Assembly (NCBI GenBank): GCA_026874595.1
Contig: CM049322.1
Span: 1,659,900-1,723,899 of the forward strand
DNA: 64,000 nucleotides
Reading direction: 5' to 3'
From: Sipunculus nudus
Lineage: Eukaryota; Annelida; Sipuncula; Golfingiida; Sipunculidae
Notes under the pieces: generated by a model
Seen by the model: the letters and a program-made list of their open reading frames with translations, nothing else
Told to the model about the DNA's origin: nothing
Databases searched by the model: none
Shown: piece by piece, positions 23,490 through 35,500 of the stretch
How positions within the stretch are numbered: position 1 is the first letter of the stretch
How the letters are laid out: every line of letters starts with the position of its first letter
Translations under genes and position numbers: made by a program

Positions 23490-24990
23490 ATGGTCGGAAA
23501 ACGCATTTATGGACACATAGTTCCTTTGCTTACACTTTGCTTATGCTTTGCTTATGTTTTTCTTACGGTGAAAACACCAAAGAACTCAAGCAATTTTTTT
23601 GAAATACAGACAAGTATGAACAATAGGGACACAGCCTGGTTCCCTGGCTACACAATAGTGCCTGTTAGTCATCATGAATCTAAAAATTAAGGGTCAAACC
23701 GTTCTAACTAAATCAGAAATAGATAATACTATTAATTTCAAAAAGTGATAATATCGAGTTTAGGGAGCCATTTTTCTTTTTTACCTGAATTGATCAACAG
23801 TTATGTTCCTTCGACATAGATAGACTCTTGGAGAGCCTAATATTATATTATATCTGCAGAATATGGTTGCAAATCGCCTTTATGGAGACATAGTTCCGTT
23901 GCTTACATTTTGCTTACGCTTTGCTTATGCTTTGCTTACGAAGAAAACACCACAGAATTTAAACATTTCTCTACAAATACTCACAAATACTACCCATAGG
24001 GACACTGACTGGTTCACTGGCTACACGATTATACCTGTTGGTGGTCAGTACTCTAAATATTAGGGGTCAAATTGTACAATCAAAATCAGAAAAAGCTATT
24101 ACTTCTCAATTCTAAAAGTGATATAATCTAGTTTAGGGACCCATTTTTCTCTTTTAACCTCAACAATCAAAAGTTTTTATACCATATTCGACATAAATAG
24201 ACTGCTGGAAAGTCTAACATTATATTATTTCTTCGGAAAATGGTCGGAAAACGCATTTATGGAGACATAGTTCCTTTGCTTACACTTTGCTTACGCTTTG
24301 CTTATGCTTTTATTACGGTGAAAACACCAAAGAACTCAAGCAATTTTTTGGAAATACAGACAAGTATGAACCATAGGGACACAGCCTGGTTCCCTGGCTA
24401 CACAATAGTGCCTGTTAGTCATCACGAATCTAAAAATTAAGGGTCAAACCGTTCTATCTAAATCAGAAATAGATAATACTATTAATTTCAAAAAGTGATA
24501 ATATTGAGTTTAGGGAGCCATTTTTCTTTTTTACCTCAAGTGATCAACAGTTATGTTCCTTCGACATAGATAGACTCTTGGAGAGCCTAATATTATATTA
24601 TATCTTCAGAATATGGTTGCAAATCGCCTTTATGGAGACATAGTTCCTTTGCTTACATTTTGCTTACGCTTTGCTTATGCTTTGCTTACGAAGAAAACAC
24701 CACCGATTTTAAGCATTATTCTACAAATACTCACAAATACTACCCATAGGGACACAGACTGGTTCACTGGCTACATAATAATACCTGTTAGTGGTCAGTA
24801 CTCTAAATATTAGGTGTCAAATCGTACAATCAAAATCAGAAATAGCTATTACTTCTCCATTTCTAAAAGTGATATAATCTAATTTAGGGACCCATTTTTC
24901 TCTTTTAACCTCAATAATCAAAAGTTTTGTTACCATATTCGACATAAATAGACTGCTGGGAAGTCTAACATTATATTATTTCTTCGGAAA

Positions 24991-25365
24991 ATGGTCGGAA
25001 AACGCATTTATGGAGACATAGTTCCTTTGCTTACACTTTGCTTACGCTTTGCTTATGCTTTGCTTACGGTGAAAACACCAACGAACTCAAGCATTTTTCT
25101 GCAAATACAGACAAGTATGAACCATAGGGACACAGTCGGTTCCCTGGCTACACAATAGTGCCTGTTAGTCATCATGAATCTAAAAATTAAGGGTCAAACC
25201 GTTCCATCTAAATCAGAAATTGATAATACTATTAATTTCAAAAAGTGATAATATCGGGATTAGGGACCCATTTTTCTTTTTTACCTGAATTGATCAACAG
25301 TTATGTTCCAAATTCGACATAGATAGACTCTTGGAGAGCCTAATAATATATTATATCTTCAGAAT
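24991..25365 (+). repeat. B4 unit with 1-bp deletion (copied at 34025)
   Basis: ACAGCCTGGTTCC reads ACAGTCGGTTCC, one base shorter, which shifts the frame. CACCAACGAAC is also private. Both changes are found again only at 34025, so the lesion predates the 9 kb duplication. Confidence 0.9.
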
Positions 25366-28003
25366 ATGGTTGCAAATCGCCTTTATGGAGACATAGTTCC
25401 TTTGCTTACATTTTGCTTACGCTTTGCTTATGCTTTGCTTACGAAGAAAACACCACCGATTTTAAGCATTATTCTACAAATACTCAGAAATACTACACAT
25501 AGGGACACAGATTGGTTCACTGGCTACATAATAATACCTGTTAGTGGTCAGTACTCTAAATATTAGGGGTCAAATCGTACAATCAAAATCAGAAATAGCT
25601 ATTACTTCTCAATTCTAAAAGTGATATAATCTAATTTAGGGACCCATTTTTCTCTTTTAACCTCAATAATCAAAAGTTTTTTTACCATATTCGACATAAA
25701 TAGACTGCTGGGAAGTCTAACATTATATTATTTCCTCGGAAAATGGTCGGAAAACGCATTTATGGAGACATAGTTCCTTTGCTTACACTTTGCTTACGCT
25801 TTGCTTATGCTTTGCTTACGGTGAAAACACCAAAGAACTCAAGCATTTTTCTGCAAATACAGACAAGTATGAACCATAGGGACACAGCCTGGTTCCGTGG
25901 CTACACAATAGTGCCTGTTAGTCATCATGAATCTAAAAATTAAGGGTCAAACCGTTACATCTAAATCAGAAATAGATAATACTATAAATTTAAAAAAAGT
26001 GATAATATCGGGATTAGATACCCATTTTTCTTTTTTACCTGAATTGATCAACAGTTATGTTCCAAATTCGACATAAATAGACTCTTGGAGAGCCTAATAT
26101 TATATTTTATCTTCAGAATATGGTTGCAAATCGCCTTTATGGAGACATAGTTCCGTTGCTTACATTTTGCTTACGCTTTGCTTATGCTTTGCTTACGAAG
26201 AAAACACCACAGAATTTAAACATTTCTCTACAAATACTCACAAATACTACCCATAGGGACACTGACTGGTTCACTGGCTACACGATTATACCTGTTGGTG
26301 GACAGTACTCTAAATATTAGGGGTCAAATCGTACAATCAAAATCAGAAATAGCTATTACTTCTCAATTCTAAAAGTGATATAATCTAGTTTAGGGACCCA
26401 TTTTTCTCTTTTAACCTCAATAATCAAAAGTTTTTTTTTACCATATTCGACATAAATAGACTGCTGGGAAGTCTAACATTATATAATTTCTTCGGAAAAT
26501 GGTCGGAAAACGCATTTATGGAGACATAGTTCCTTTGTTTACACCTTGCTTACGCTTTGCTTATGCTTTGCTTATGGTGAAAACACCAAAGAACTCAAGC
26601 ATTTTTCTGCAAATACAGACAAGTATGAACCATAGGGACACAGCCTGGTTCCCTGGCTACACAATAGTGCCTGTTAGTCATCATGAATCTAAAAATAAAG
26701 GGTCAAACCGTTCTATCTAAATCAGAAATAGATAATACTATAAATTTAAAAAAAGTGATAATATCGGGATTAGATACCCATTTTTCTTTTTTACCTGAAT
26801 TGATCAACAGTTATGTTCCAAATTCGACATAAATAGACTCTTGGAGAGCCTAATATTATATTTTATCTTCAGAATATGGTTGCAAATCGCCTTTATGGAG
26901 ACATAGTTCCTTTGCTTACATTTTGCTTACGCTTTGCTTATGCTTTGCTTACGAAGAAAACACCACAGATTTTAAGCATTTTTCTACAAATACTCACAAA
27001 TACTACCCATAGGGACACTGACTGGTTCACTGGCTACACGAAAATACCTGTTAGTGTTCAGTACTCTGAATATTAGGGATCAAATCGTACAATCAAAATC
27101 AGAAATAGCTATTACTTCTCAATTCTAAAAGTGATATAATCTAGTTTAGGGACCCATTTTTCTCTTTTAACCTCAATAATCAAAAGTTTTTTTACCATAT
27201 TCGACATAAATAGACTGCTGGGAAGTCTAACATTATATAATTTCTTCGGAAAATGGTCGGAAAACGCATTTATGGAGACATAGTTCCTTTGTTTACACCT
27301 TGCTTACGCTTTGCTTATGCTTTGCTTATGGTGAAAACACCAAAGAACTCAAGCATTTTTCTGCAAATACAGACAAGTATGAACCATAGGGACACAGCCT
27401 GGTTCCCTGGCTACACAATAGTGCCTGTTAGTCATCATGAATCTAAAAATAAAGGGTCAAACCGTTCTATCTAAATCAGAAATAGATAATACTATTAATT
27501 TCAAAAAGTGATAATATCTAGTTTAGGGACCCATTTTTCTTTTTTACCTGAATTGATTAACAGTTATGTTCCTTCGACATAGATAGACTCTTGGAGAGCC
27601 TAATATTATATTATACCTTCAGAATATGGTTGCAAATCTCCTTTATGGAGACATAGTTCCTTTGCTTACATTTTGCTTACGCTTTGCTTATGCTTTGCTT
27701 ACAAAGAAAACACCACAGATTTTAAGCATTTTTCTACAAATACTCACAAATACTACCCATAGGGACACAGACTGGTTCACTGGCTACACGATAATACCTG
27801 TTAGTGGTCAGTACTCTAAATATTAGGGGTCAAATCGTACAATGAAAATCAGAAATAGCTATTACTTCTTAATTCTAAAAGTGATATAATCTAATTTAGG
27901 GACCCATTTTTCTCTTTAAACCTCAATAATCAAACGTTTTTTTTACCATATTCAACATAAATAGACTGCTGGGAAGTCTAACATTATATTATTTCTCCGG
28001 AAA

Positions 28004-28378
28004 ATGGTCGGAAAACGCATTTATGGAGACATAGTTCCTTTGCTTACACCTTGCTAACACTTTGCTTATGCTTTGCTTATGGTGAAAACACCAAAGAACT
28101 CAAGCATTTTTCTGCAAATACAGACAAGTATGAACCATAGGGACACAGCCTGGTTCCCTGGCTACACAATAGTGCCTGTTAGTCATCATGAATCTAAAAA
28201 TTAAGGGTCAAACCGTTCCATCTAAATCAGAAATAGATAATACTATTAATATCAAAAAGTGATAATATCGAGTTTAGGGAGCCATTTTTCTTTTTTACCT
28301 GAATTGATCAACAGTTATGTTCATAATTCGACAAAAATGGACTCCTGAGAGCCTAATATTATATTATATCTTCAGAAT
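28004..28378 (+). repeat. B6 unit with TAA stop in the 11-bp repeats
   Basis: TTACACCTTGCTAACACTTTGC puts TAA in frame at codon 18. Four units have it: 28004, 31014, 37792 and 40801. The spacer before them has CTCTTTAAACC and ATTCAACATAAATAG, and each is followed by an A6 unit. Two of the four arose by the 9 kb duplication, so B6 already existed twice in the ancestral block. Confidence 0.88.
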
Positions 28379-28758
28379 ATGGTTGCAAATCGCCTTTATG
28401 GAGACATTTTTTATTTGCTTACATTTTGCTTACGCTTTGCTTATGCTTTGCTTACGAAGAAAACACCACAGATTTTAAGCATTTTTCTACAAACACTCAC
28501 AAATACTACCCATAGGGACACAGACTGGTTCACTGGCTACATGATAATACCTGTTAGTGGTCAGTACTCTAAATATTAGGGGTCAAATCGTACAATGAAA
28601 ATCAGAATTAGCTATTACTTCTTAATTCTAAAAGTGATATAATCTAATTTAGGGACCCATTTTTCTCTTTAAACCTCAATAATCAAACGTTTTTTTTTTA
28701 CCATATTCAACATAAATAGACTGCTGGGAAGTCTAACATTATATTATTTCTCCGGAAA
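28379..28758 (+). repeat. A6 unit with rewritten conserved core
   Basis: GACATAGTTCCTTTGC reads GACATTTTTTATTTGC, a cluster of changes in a stretch otherwise nearly invariant between A and B. It is preceded by the short form GACTCCTGAGAGCC. Units 28379, 31389, 38167 and 41176 share it. 31389 and 41176 also have two extra T (GCATTTTTTTCTAC), which shifts the frame. Confidence 0.85.
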
Positions 28759-30260
28759 ATGGTCGGAAAACGCATTTATGGAGACATAGTTCCTTTGCTT
28801 ACACCTTGCTTACGCTTTGCTTATGCTTTGCTTACGGTGAAAACACCAAAGAACTCAAGCATTTTTCTGCAAAAACAGACAAGTATGAACCATAGGGACA
28901 CAGCCTGGTTCCCTGGCTACACAATAGTGCCTGTTAGTCATCATGAATCTAAAAATTAAGGGTCAAACCGTTCCATCTAAATCAGAAATATATAATACTA
29001 TTAATATCAAAAAGTGATAATATCGAGTTTAGGGAGCCATTTTTCTTTTTTACCTGAATTGATCAACAGTTATGTTCCAAATTCGACAAAAATAGACTCT
29101 TGAGAGCCTAATATTATATTATATCTTCAGAATATGGTTGCAAATCGCCTTTATGGAGACACAGTTTCCTTGCTTACATTTTGCTTACGCTTTGCTTATG
29201 CTTTGCTTACGAAGAAAACACCACAGATTTTAAGCATTTTTCTACAAACACTCACAAATACTACCCATAGGGACACTGACTGGTTCACTGGCTACACGAA
29301 AATACCTGTTAGAGGTCAGTACTCTAAATATTAGGGGTCAAATCGTACAATCAAAATCAGAAATAGCTATTACTTCTCAATTCTAAAAGTGATATAATCT
29401 AATTTAGGGACCCATTTTTCTCTTTTAACCTCAACAATCAAAAGTTTTTATACCATATTCGACATAAATAGACTGCTGGGAAGTCTAACATTATATTATT
29501 TCTTCGGAAAATGGTCGGAAAACGCATTTATGGAGACATTGTTCCTTTGCTTACACTTTGCTTACGCTTTGCTTATGCTTTTCTTACGGTGAAAACACCA
29601 AAGAACTCAAGCAATTTTTTTTAAATACAGACAAGTATGAACCATAGGGACACAGCCTGGTTCCCTGGCTACACAATATTGCCTGTAAGTCATCATGAAT
29701 CTAAAAATTAAGGGTCAAACCGTTCTAACTAAATCAGAAATAGATAATACTATTAATTTCAAAAAGTGATAATATCGAGTTTAGGGAGCCATTTTTCTTT
29801 TTTACCTGAAGTGATCAACAGTTATGTTCCTTCGACATAGATAGACTCTTGGAGAGCCTAATATTATATTATATCTGCAGAATATGGTTGCAAATCGCCT
29901 TTATGGAGACATAGTTCCGTTGCTTACATTTTGCTTACGCTTTGCTTATGCTTTGCTTACGAAGAAAACACCACAGAATTTAAACATTTCTCTACAAATA
30001 CTCACAAATACTACCCATAGGGACACTGACTGGTTCACTGGCTACACGATTATACCTGTTGGTGGTCAGTACTCTAAATATTAGGGGTCAAATCGTACAA
30101 TCAAAATCAGAAATAGCTATTACTTCTCAATTCTAAAAGTGATATAATCTAGTTTAGGGACCCATTTTTCTCTTTTAACCTCAATAATCAAAAGTTTTTT
30201 TACCATATTCGACATAAATAGACTGCTGGGAAGTCTAACATTATATAATTTCTTCGGAAA

Positions 30261-30635
30261 ATGGTCGGAAAACGCATTTATGGAGACATAGTTCCTTTGT
30301 TTACACCTTGCTTACGCTTTGCTTATGCTTTGCTTATGGTGAAAACACCAAAGAACTCAAGCATTTTTCTGCAAAAACAGACAAGTATGAACCATAGGGA
30401 CACAGCCTGGTTCCCTGGCTACACAATAGTGCCTGTTAGTCATCATGAATCTAAAAATTAAGGGTCAAACCGTTCCATCTAAATCAGAAATATATAATAC
30501 TATTAATATCAAAAAGTGATAATATCGAGTTTAGGGAGCCATTTTTCTTTTTTACCTGAATTGATCAACAGTTATGTTCCAAATTCGACAAAAATAGACT
30601 CTTGAGAGCCTAATATTATATTATATCTTCAGAAT
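30261..30635 (+). repeat. B1/B7 mosaic unit, left end of a conversion tract
   Basis: The left part is B1 (TTTGTTTACACC, CTTATGGTG). From GCAAAAACAGAC (about 30373) it becomes B7 and carries the rare spacer GAAATATATAATAC otherwise seen only after 28759. At the matching place of copy 2 (40049) the unit is plain B1 throughout. Confidence 0.8.
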
Positions 30636-31013
30636 ATGGTTGCAAATCGCCTTTATGGAGACACAGTTTCCTTGCTTACATTTTGCTTACGCTTTGCTTA
30701 TGCTTTGCTTACGAAGAAAACACCACAGATTTTAAGCATTTTTCTACAAACACTCACAAATACTACCCATAGGGACACTGACTGGTTCACTGGCTACACG
30801 ATAATACCTGTTAGTGGTCAGTACTCTAAATATTAGGGGTCAAATCGTACAATGAAAATCAGAAATAGCTATTACTTCTTAATTCTAAAAGTGATATAAT
30901 CTAATTTAGGGACCCATTTTTCTCTTTAAACCTCAATAATCAAGCGTTTTTTTTACCATATTCAACATAAATAGACTGCTGGGAAGTCTAACATTATATT
31001 ATTTCTCCGGAAA
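30636..31013 (+). repeat. A7/A5 mosaic unit, right end of a conversion tract
   Basis: The start matches A7 (GACACAGTTTCCTTGC, CAAACACTC, CACTGACTGG) like the unit at 29134. The end matches A5 (CACGATAATACC, GTTAGTGGTCAG, CAATGAAAATC) like 40422, its counterpart in copy 2. The switch is near 30780-30800. Confidence 0.8.
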
Positions 31014-32145
31014 ATGGTCGGAAAACGCATTTATGGAGACATAGTTCCTTTGCTTACACCTTGCTAACACTTTGCTTATGCTTTGCTTATGGTGAAAACA
31101 CCAAAGAACTCAAGCATTTTTCTGCAAATACAGACAAGTATGAACCATAGGGACACAGCCTGGTTCCCTGGCTACACAATAGTGCCTGTTAGTCATCATG
31201 AATCTAAAAATTAAGGGTCAAACCGTTCCATCTAAATCAGAAATAGATAATACTATTAATATCAAAAAGTGATAATATCGAGTTTAAGGAGCCATTTTTC
31301 TGTTTTACCTGAATTGATCAACAGTTATGTTCCAAATTCGACAAAAATGGACTCCTGAGAGCCTAATATTATATTATATCTTCAGAATATGGTTGCAAAT
31401 CGCCTTTATGGAGACATTTTTTATTTGCTTACATTTTGCTTACGCTTTGCTTATGCTTTGCTTACGAAGAAAACACCACAGATTTTAAGCATTTTTTTCT
31501 ACAAACACTCACAAATACTACCCATAGGGACACAGACTGGTTCACTGGCTACATGATAATACCTGTTAGTGGTCAGTACTCTAAATATTAGGGGTCAAAT
31601 CGTACAATGAAAATCAGAATTAGCTATTACTTCTTAATTCTAAAAGTGATATAATCTAATTTAGGGACCCATTTTTCTCTTTAAACCTCAATAATCAAAC
31701 GTTTTTTTTTTACCATATTCAACATAAATAGACTGCTGGGAAGTCTAACATTATATTATTTCTCCGGAAAATGGTCGGAAAACGCATTTATGGAGACATA
31801 GTTCCTTTGCTTACACCTTGCTTACGCTTTGCTTATGCTTTGCTTATGGTGAAAACACCAAAGAACTCAAGCATTTTTCTGCAAAAACAGACAAGTATGA
31901 ACCATAGGGACACAGCCTGGTTCCCTGGCTACACAATAGTGCCATTTAGTCATCATGAATCTAAAAATTAAGGGTCAAACCGTTCCATCTAAATCAGAAA
32001 TAGATAATACTATTAATATCAAAAAGTGATAATATCGAGTTTAGGGAGCCATTTTTCTTTTTTACCTGAATTGATCAACAGTTATGTTCCAAATTCGACA
32101 AAAATAGACTCTTGAGAGCCTAATATTATATTATATCTTCAGAAT

Positions 32146-32523
32146 ATGGTTGCAAATCGCCTTTATGGAGACATAGTTTCCTTGCTTACATTTTGCTTAC
32201 GCTTTGCTTATGCTTTGCTTACGAAGAAAACACCACAGATTTTAAGCATTTTTCTACAAACACTCACAAATACTACCCATAGGGACACTGACTGGTTCAC
32301 TGGCTACACGAAAATACCTGGTTAGAGGTCAGTACTCTAAATATTAGGGGTCAAATCGTACAATCAAAATCAGAAATAGCTATTACTTCTCAATTCTAAA
32401 AGTGATATAATCTAATTTAGGGACCCATTTTTCTCTTTTAACCTCAACAATCAAAAGTTTTTATACCATATTCGACATAAATAGACTGCTGGGAAGTCTA
32501 ACATTATATTATTTCTTCGGAAA
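32146..32523 (+). repeat. A7 unit with 1-bp insertion (copied at 41933)
   Basis: CCTGTTAGAGG reads CCTGGTTAGAGG, one G longer, which brings TAG into frame. It is found only at 32146 and 41933, the last units of the two 9 kb copies, so it fixes the right end of the duplicated block. Confidence 0.88.
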
Positions 32524-35500
32524 ATGGTCGGAAAACGCATTTATGGAGACATAGTTCCTTTGCTTACACTTTGCTTACGCTTTGCTTATGTTTTTCTTAC
32601 GGTGAAAACACCAAAGAACTCAAGCAATTTTTTTGAAATACAGACAAGTATGAACAATAGGGACACAGCCTGGTTCCCTGGCTACACAATAGTGCCTGTT
32701 AGTCATCATGAATCTAAAAATTAAGGGTCAAACCGTTCTAACTAAATCAGAAATAGATAATACTATTAATTTCAAAAAGTGATAATATCGAGTTTAGGGA
32801 GCCATTTTTCTTTTTTACCTGAATTGATCAACAGTTATGTTCCTTCGACATAGATAGACTCTTGGAGAGCCTAATATTATATTATATCTGCAGAATATGG
32901 TTGCAAATCGCCTTTATGGAGACATAGTTCCGTTGCTTACATTTTGCTTACGCTTTGCTTATGCTTTGCTTACGAAGAAAACACCACAGAATTTAAACAT
33001 TTCTCTACAAATACTCACAAATACTACCCATAGGGACACTGACTGGTTCACTGGCTACACGATTATACCTGTTGGTGGTCAGTACTCTAAATATTAGGGG
33101 TCAAATTGTACAATCAAAATCAGAAATAGCTATTACTTCTCAATTCTAAAAGTGATATAATCTAGTTTAGGGACCCATTTTTCTCTTTTAACCTCAACAA
33201 TCAAAAGTTTTTATACCATATTCGACATAAATAGACTGCTGGGAAGTCTAACATTATATTATTTCTTCGGAAAATGGTCGGAAAACGCATTTATGGAGAC
33301 ATAGTTCCTTTGCTTACACTTTGCTTACGCTTTGCTTATGCTTTTATTACGGTGAAAACACCAAAGAACTCAAGCAATTTTTTGGAAATACAGACAAGTA
33401 TGAACCATAGGGACACAGCCTGGTTCCCTGGCTACACAATAGTGCCTGTTAGTCATCACGAATCTAAAAATTAAGGGTCAAACCGTTCTATCTAAATCAG
33501 AAATAGATAATACTATTAATTTCAAAAAGTGATAATATTGAGTTTAGGGAGCCATTTTTCTTTTTTACCTCAAGTGATCAACAGTTATGTTCCTTCGACA
33601 TAGATAGACTCTTGGAGAGCCTAATATTATATTATATCTTCAGAATATGGTTGCAAATCGCCTTTATGGAGACATAGTTCCTTTGCTTACATTTTGCTTA
33701 CGCTTTGCTTATGCTTTGCTTACGAAGAAAACACCACCGATTTTAAGCATTATTCTACAAATACTCACAAATACTACCCATAGGGACACAGACTGGTTCA
33801 CTGGCTACATAATAATACCTGTTAGTGGTCAGTACTCTAAATATTAGGGGTCAAATCGTACAATCAAAATCAGAAATAGCTATTACTTCTCCATTTCTAA
33901 AAGTGATATAATCTAATTTAGGGACCCATTTTTCTCTTTTAACCTCAATAATCAAAAGTTTTGTTACCATATTCGACATAAATAGACTGCTGGGAAGTCT
34001 AACATTATATTATTTCTTCGGAAAATGGTCGGAAAACGCATTTATGGAGACATAGTTCCTTTGCTTACACTTTGCTTACGCTTTGCTTATGCTTTGCTTA
34101 CGGTGAAAACACCAACGAACTCAAGCATTTTTCTGCAAATACAGACAAGTATGAACCATAGGGACACAGTCGGTTCCCTGGCTACACAATAGTGCCTGTT
34201 AGTCATCACGAATCTAAAAATTAAGGGTCAAACCGTTCCATCTAAATCAGAAATTGATAATACTATTAATTTCAAAAAGTGATAATATCGGGATTAGGGA
34301 CCCATTTTTCTTTTTTACCTGAATTGATCAACAGTTATGTTCCAAATTCGACATAGATAGACTCTTGGAGAGCCTAATAATATATTATATCTTCAGAATA
34401 TGGTTGCAAATCGCCTTTATGGAGACATAGTTCCTTTGCTTACATTTTGCTTACGCTTTGCTTATGCTTTGCTTACGAAGAAAACACCACCGATTTTAAG
34501 CATTATTCTACAAATACTCACAAATACTACCCATAGGGACACAGATTGGTTCACTGGCTACATAATAATACCTGTTAGTGGTCAGTACTCTAAATATTAG
34601 GGGTCAAATCGTACAATCAAAATCAGAAATAGCTATTACTTCTCAATTCTAAAAGTGATATAATCTAATTTAGGGACCCATTTTTCTCTTTTAACCTCAA
34701 TAATCAAAAGTTTTTTTACCATATTCGACATAAATAGACTGCTGGGAAGTCTAACATTATATTATTTCCTCGGAAAATGGTCGGAAAACGCATTTATGGA
34801 GACATAGTTCCTTTGCTTACACTTTGCTTACGCTTTGCTTATGCTTTGCTTACGGTGAAAACACCAAAGAACTCAAGCATTTTTCTGCAAATACAGACAA
34901 GTATGAACCATAGGGACACAGCCTGGTTCCGTGGCTACACAATAGTGCCTGTTAGTCATCATGAATCTAAAAATTAAGGGTCAAACCGTTACATCTAAAT
35001 CAGAAATAGATAATACTATAAATTTAAAAAAAGTGATAATATCGGGATTAGATACCCATTTTTCTTTTTTACCTGAATTGATCAACAGTTATGTTCCAAA
35101 TTCGACATAAATAGACTCTTGGAGAGCCTAATATTATATTTTATCTTCAGAATATGGTTGCAAATCGCCTTTATGGAGACATAGTTCCGTTGCTTACATT
35201 TTGCTTACGCTTTGCTTATGCTTTGCTTACGAAGAAAACACCACAGAATTTAAACATTTCTCTACAAATACTCACAAATACTACCCATAGGGACACTGAC
35301 TGGTTCACTGGCTACACGATTATACCTGTTGGTGGACAGTACTCTAAATATTAGGGGTCAAATCGTACAATCAAAATCAGAAATAGCTATTACTTCTCAA
35401 TTCTAAAAGTGATATAATCTAGTTTAGGGACCCATTTTTCTCTTTTAACCTCAATAATCAAAAGTTTTTTTTTACCATATTCGACATAAATAGACTGCTG

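Larger units (their letters stand above)
23490..32523 (+). repeat. Large tandem duplication, copy 1 (24 units, 9034 bp)
   Basis: Order: B2 (23490), A1 (23863), B5 (24240), A3 (24613), B4 with deletion (24991), A3 (25366), B3 (25743), A1 (26120), B1 (26499), A2 (26876), B1 (27253), A5 (27626), B6 (28004), A6 (28379), B7 (28759), A7 (29134), B2 with stop (29511), A1 (29884), B1/B7 mosaic (30261), A7/A5 mosaic (30636), B6 (31014), A6 with insertion (31389), B7 (31771), A7 with insertion (32146). The same series with the same lesions starts again at 32524. Offsets are 9034 bp over the first eleven units and 9787-9788 bp from 27626 on. Confidence 0.92.

Noticed and set aside
28379-28420. Transposon or retroelement insertion in A6 units
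   Set aside because: The changed bases replace others with little change in length, there is no target-site duplication or terminal repeat, and the unit resumes at once.
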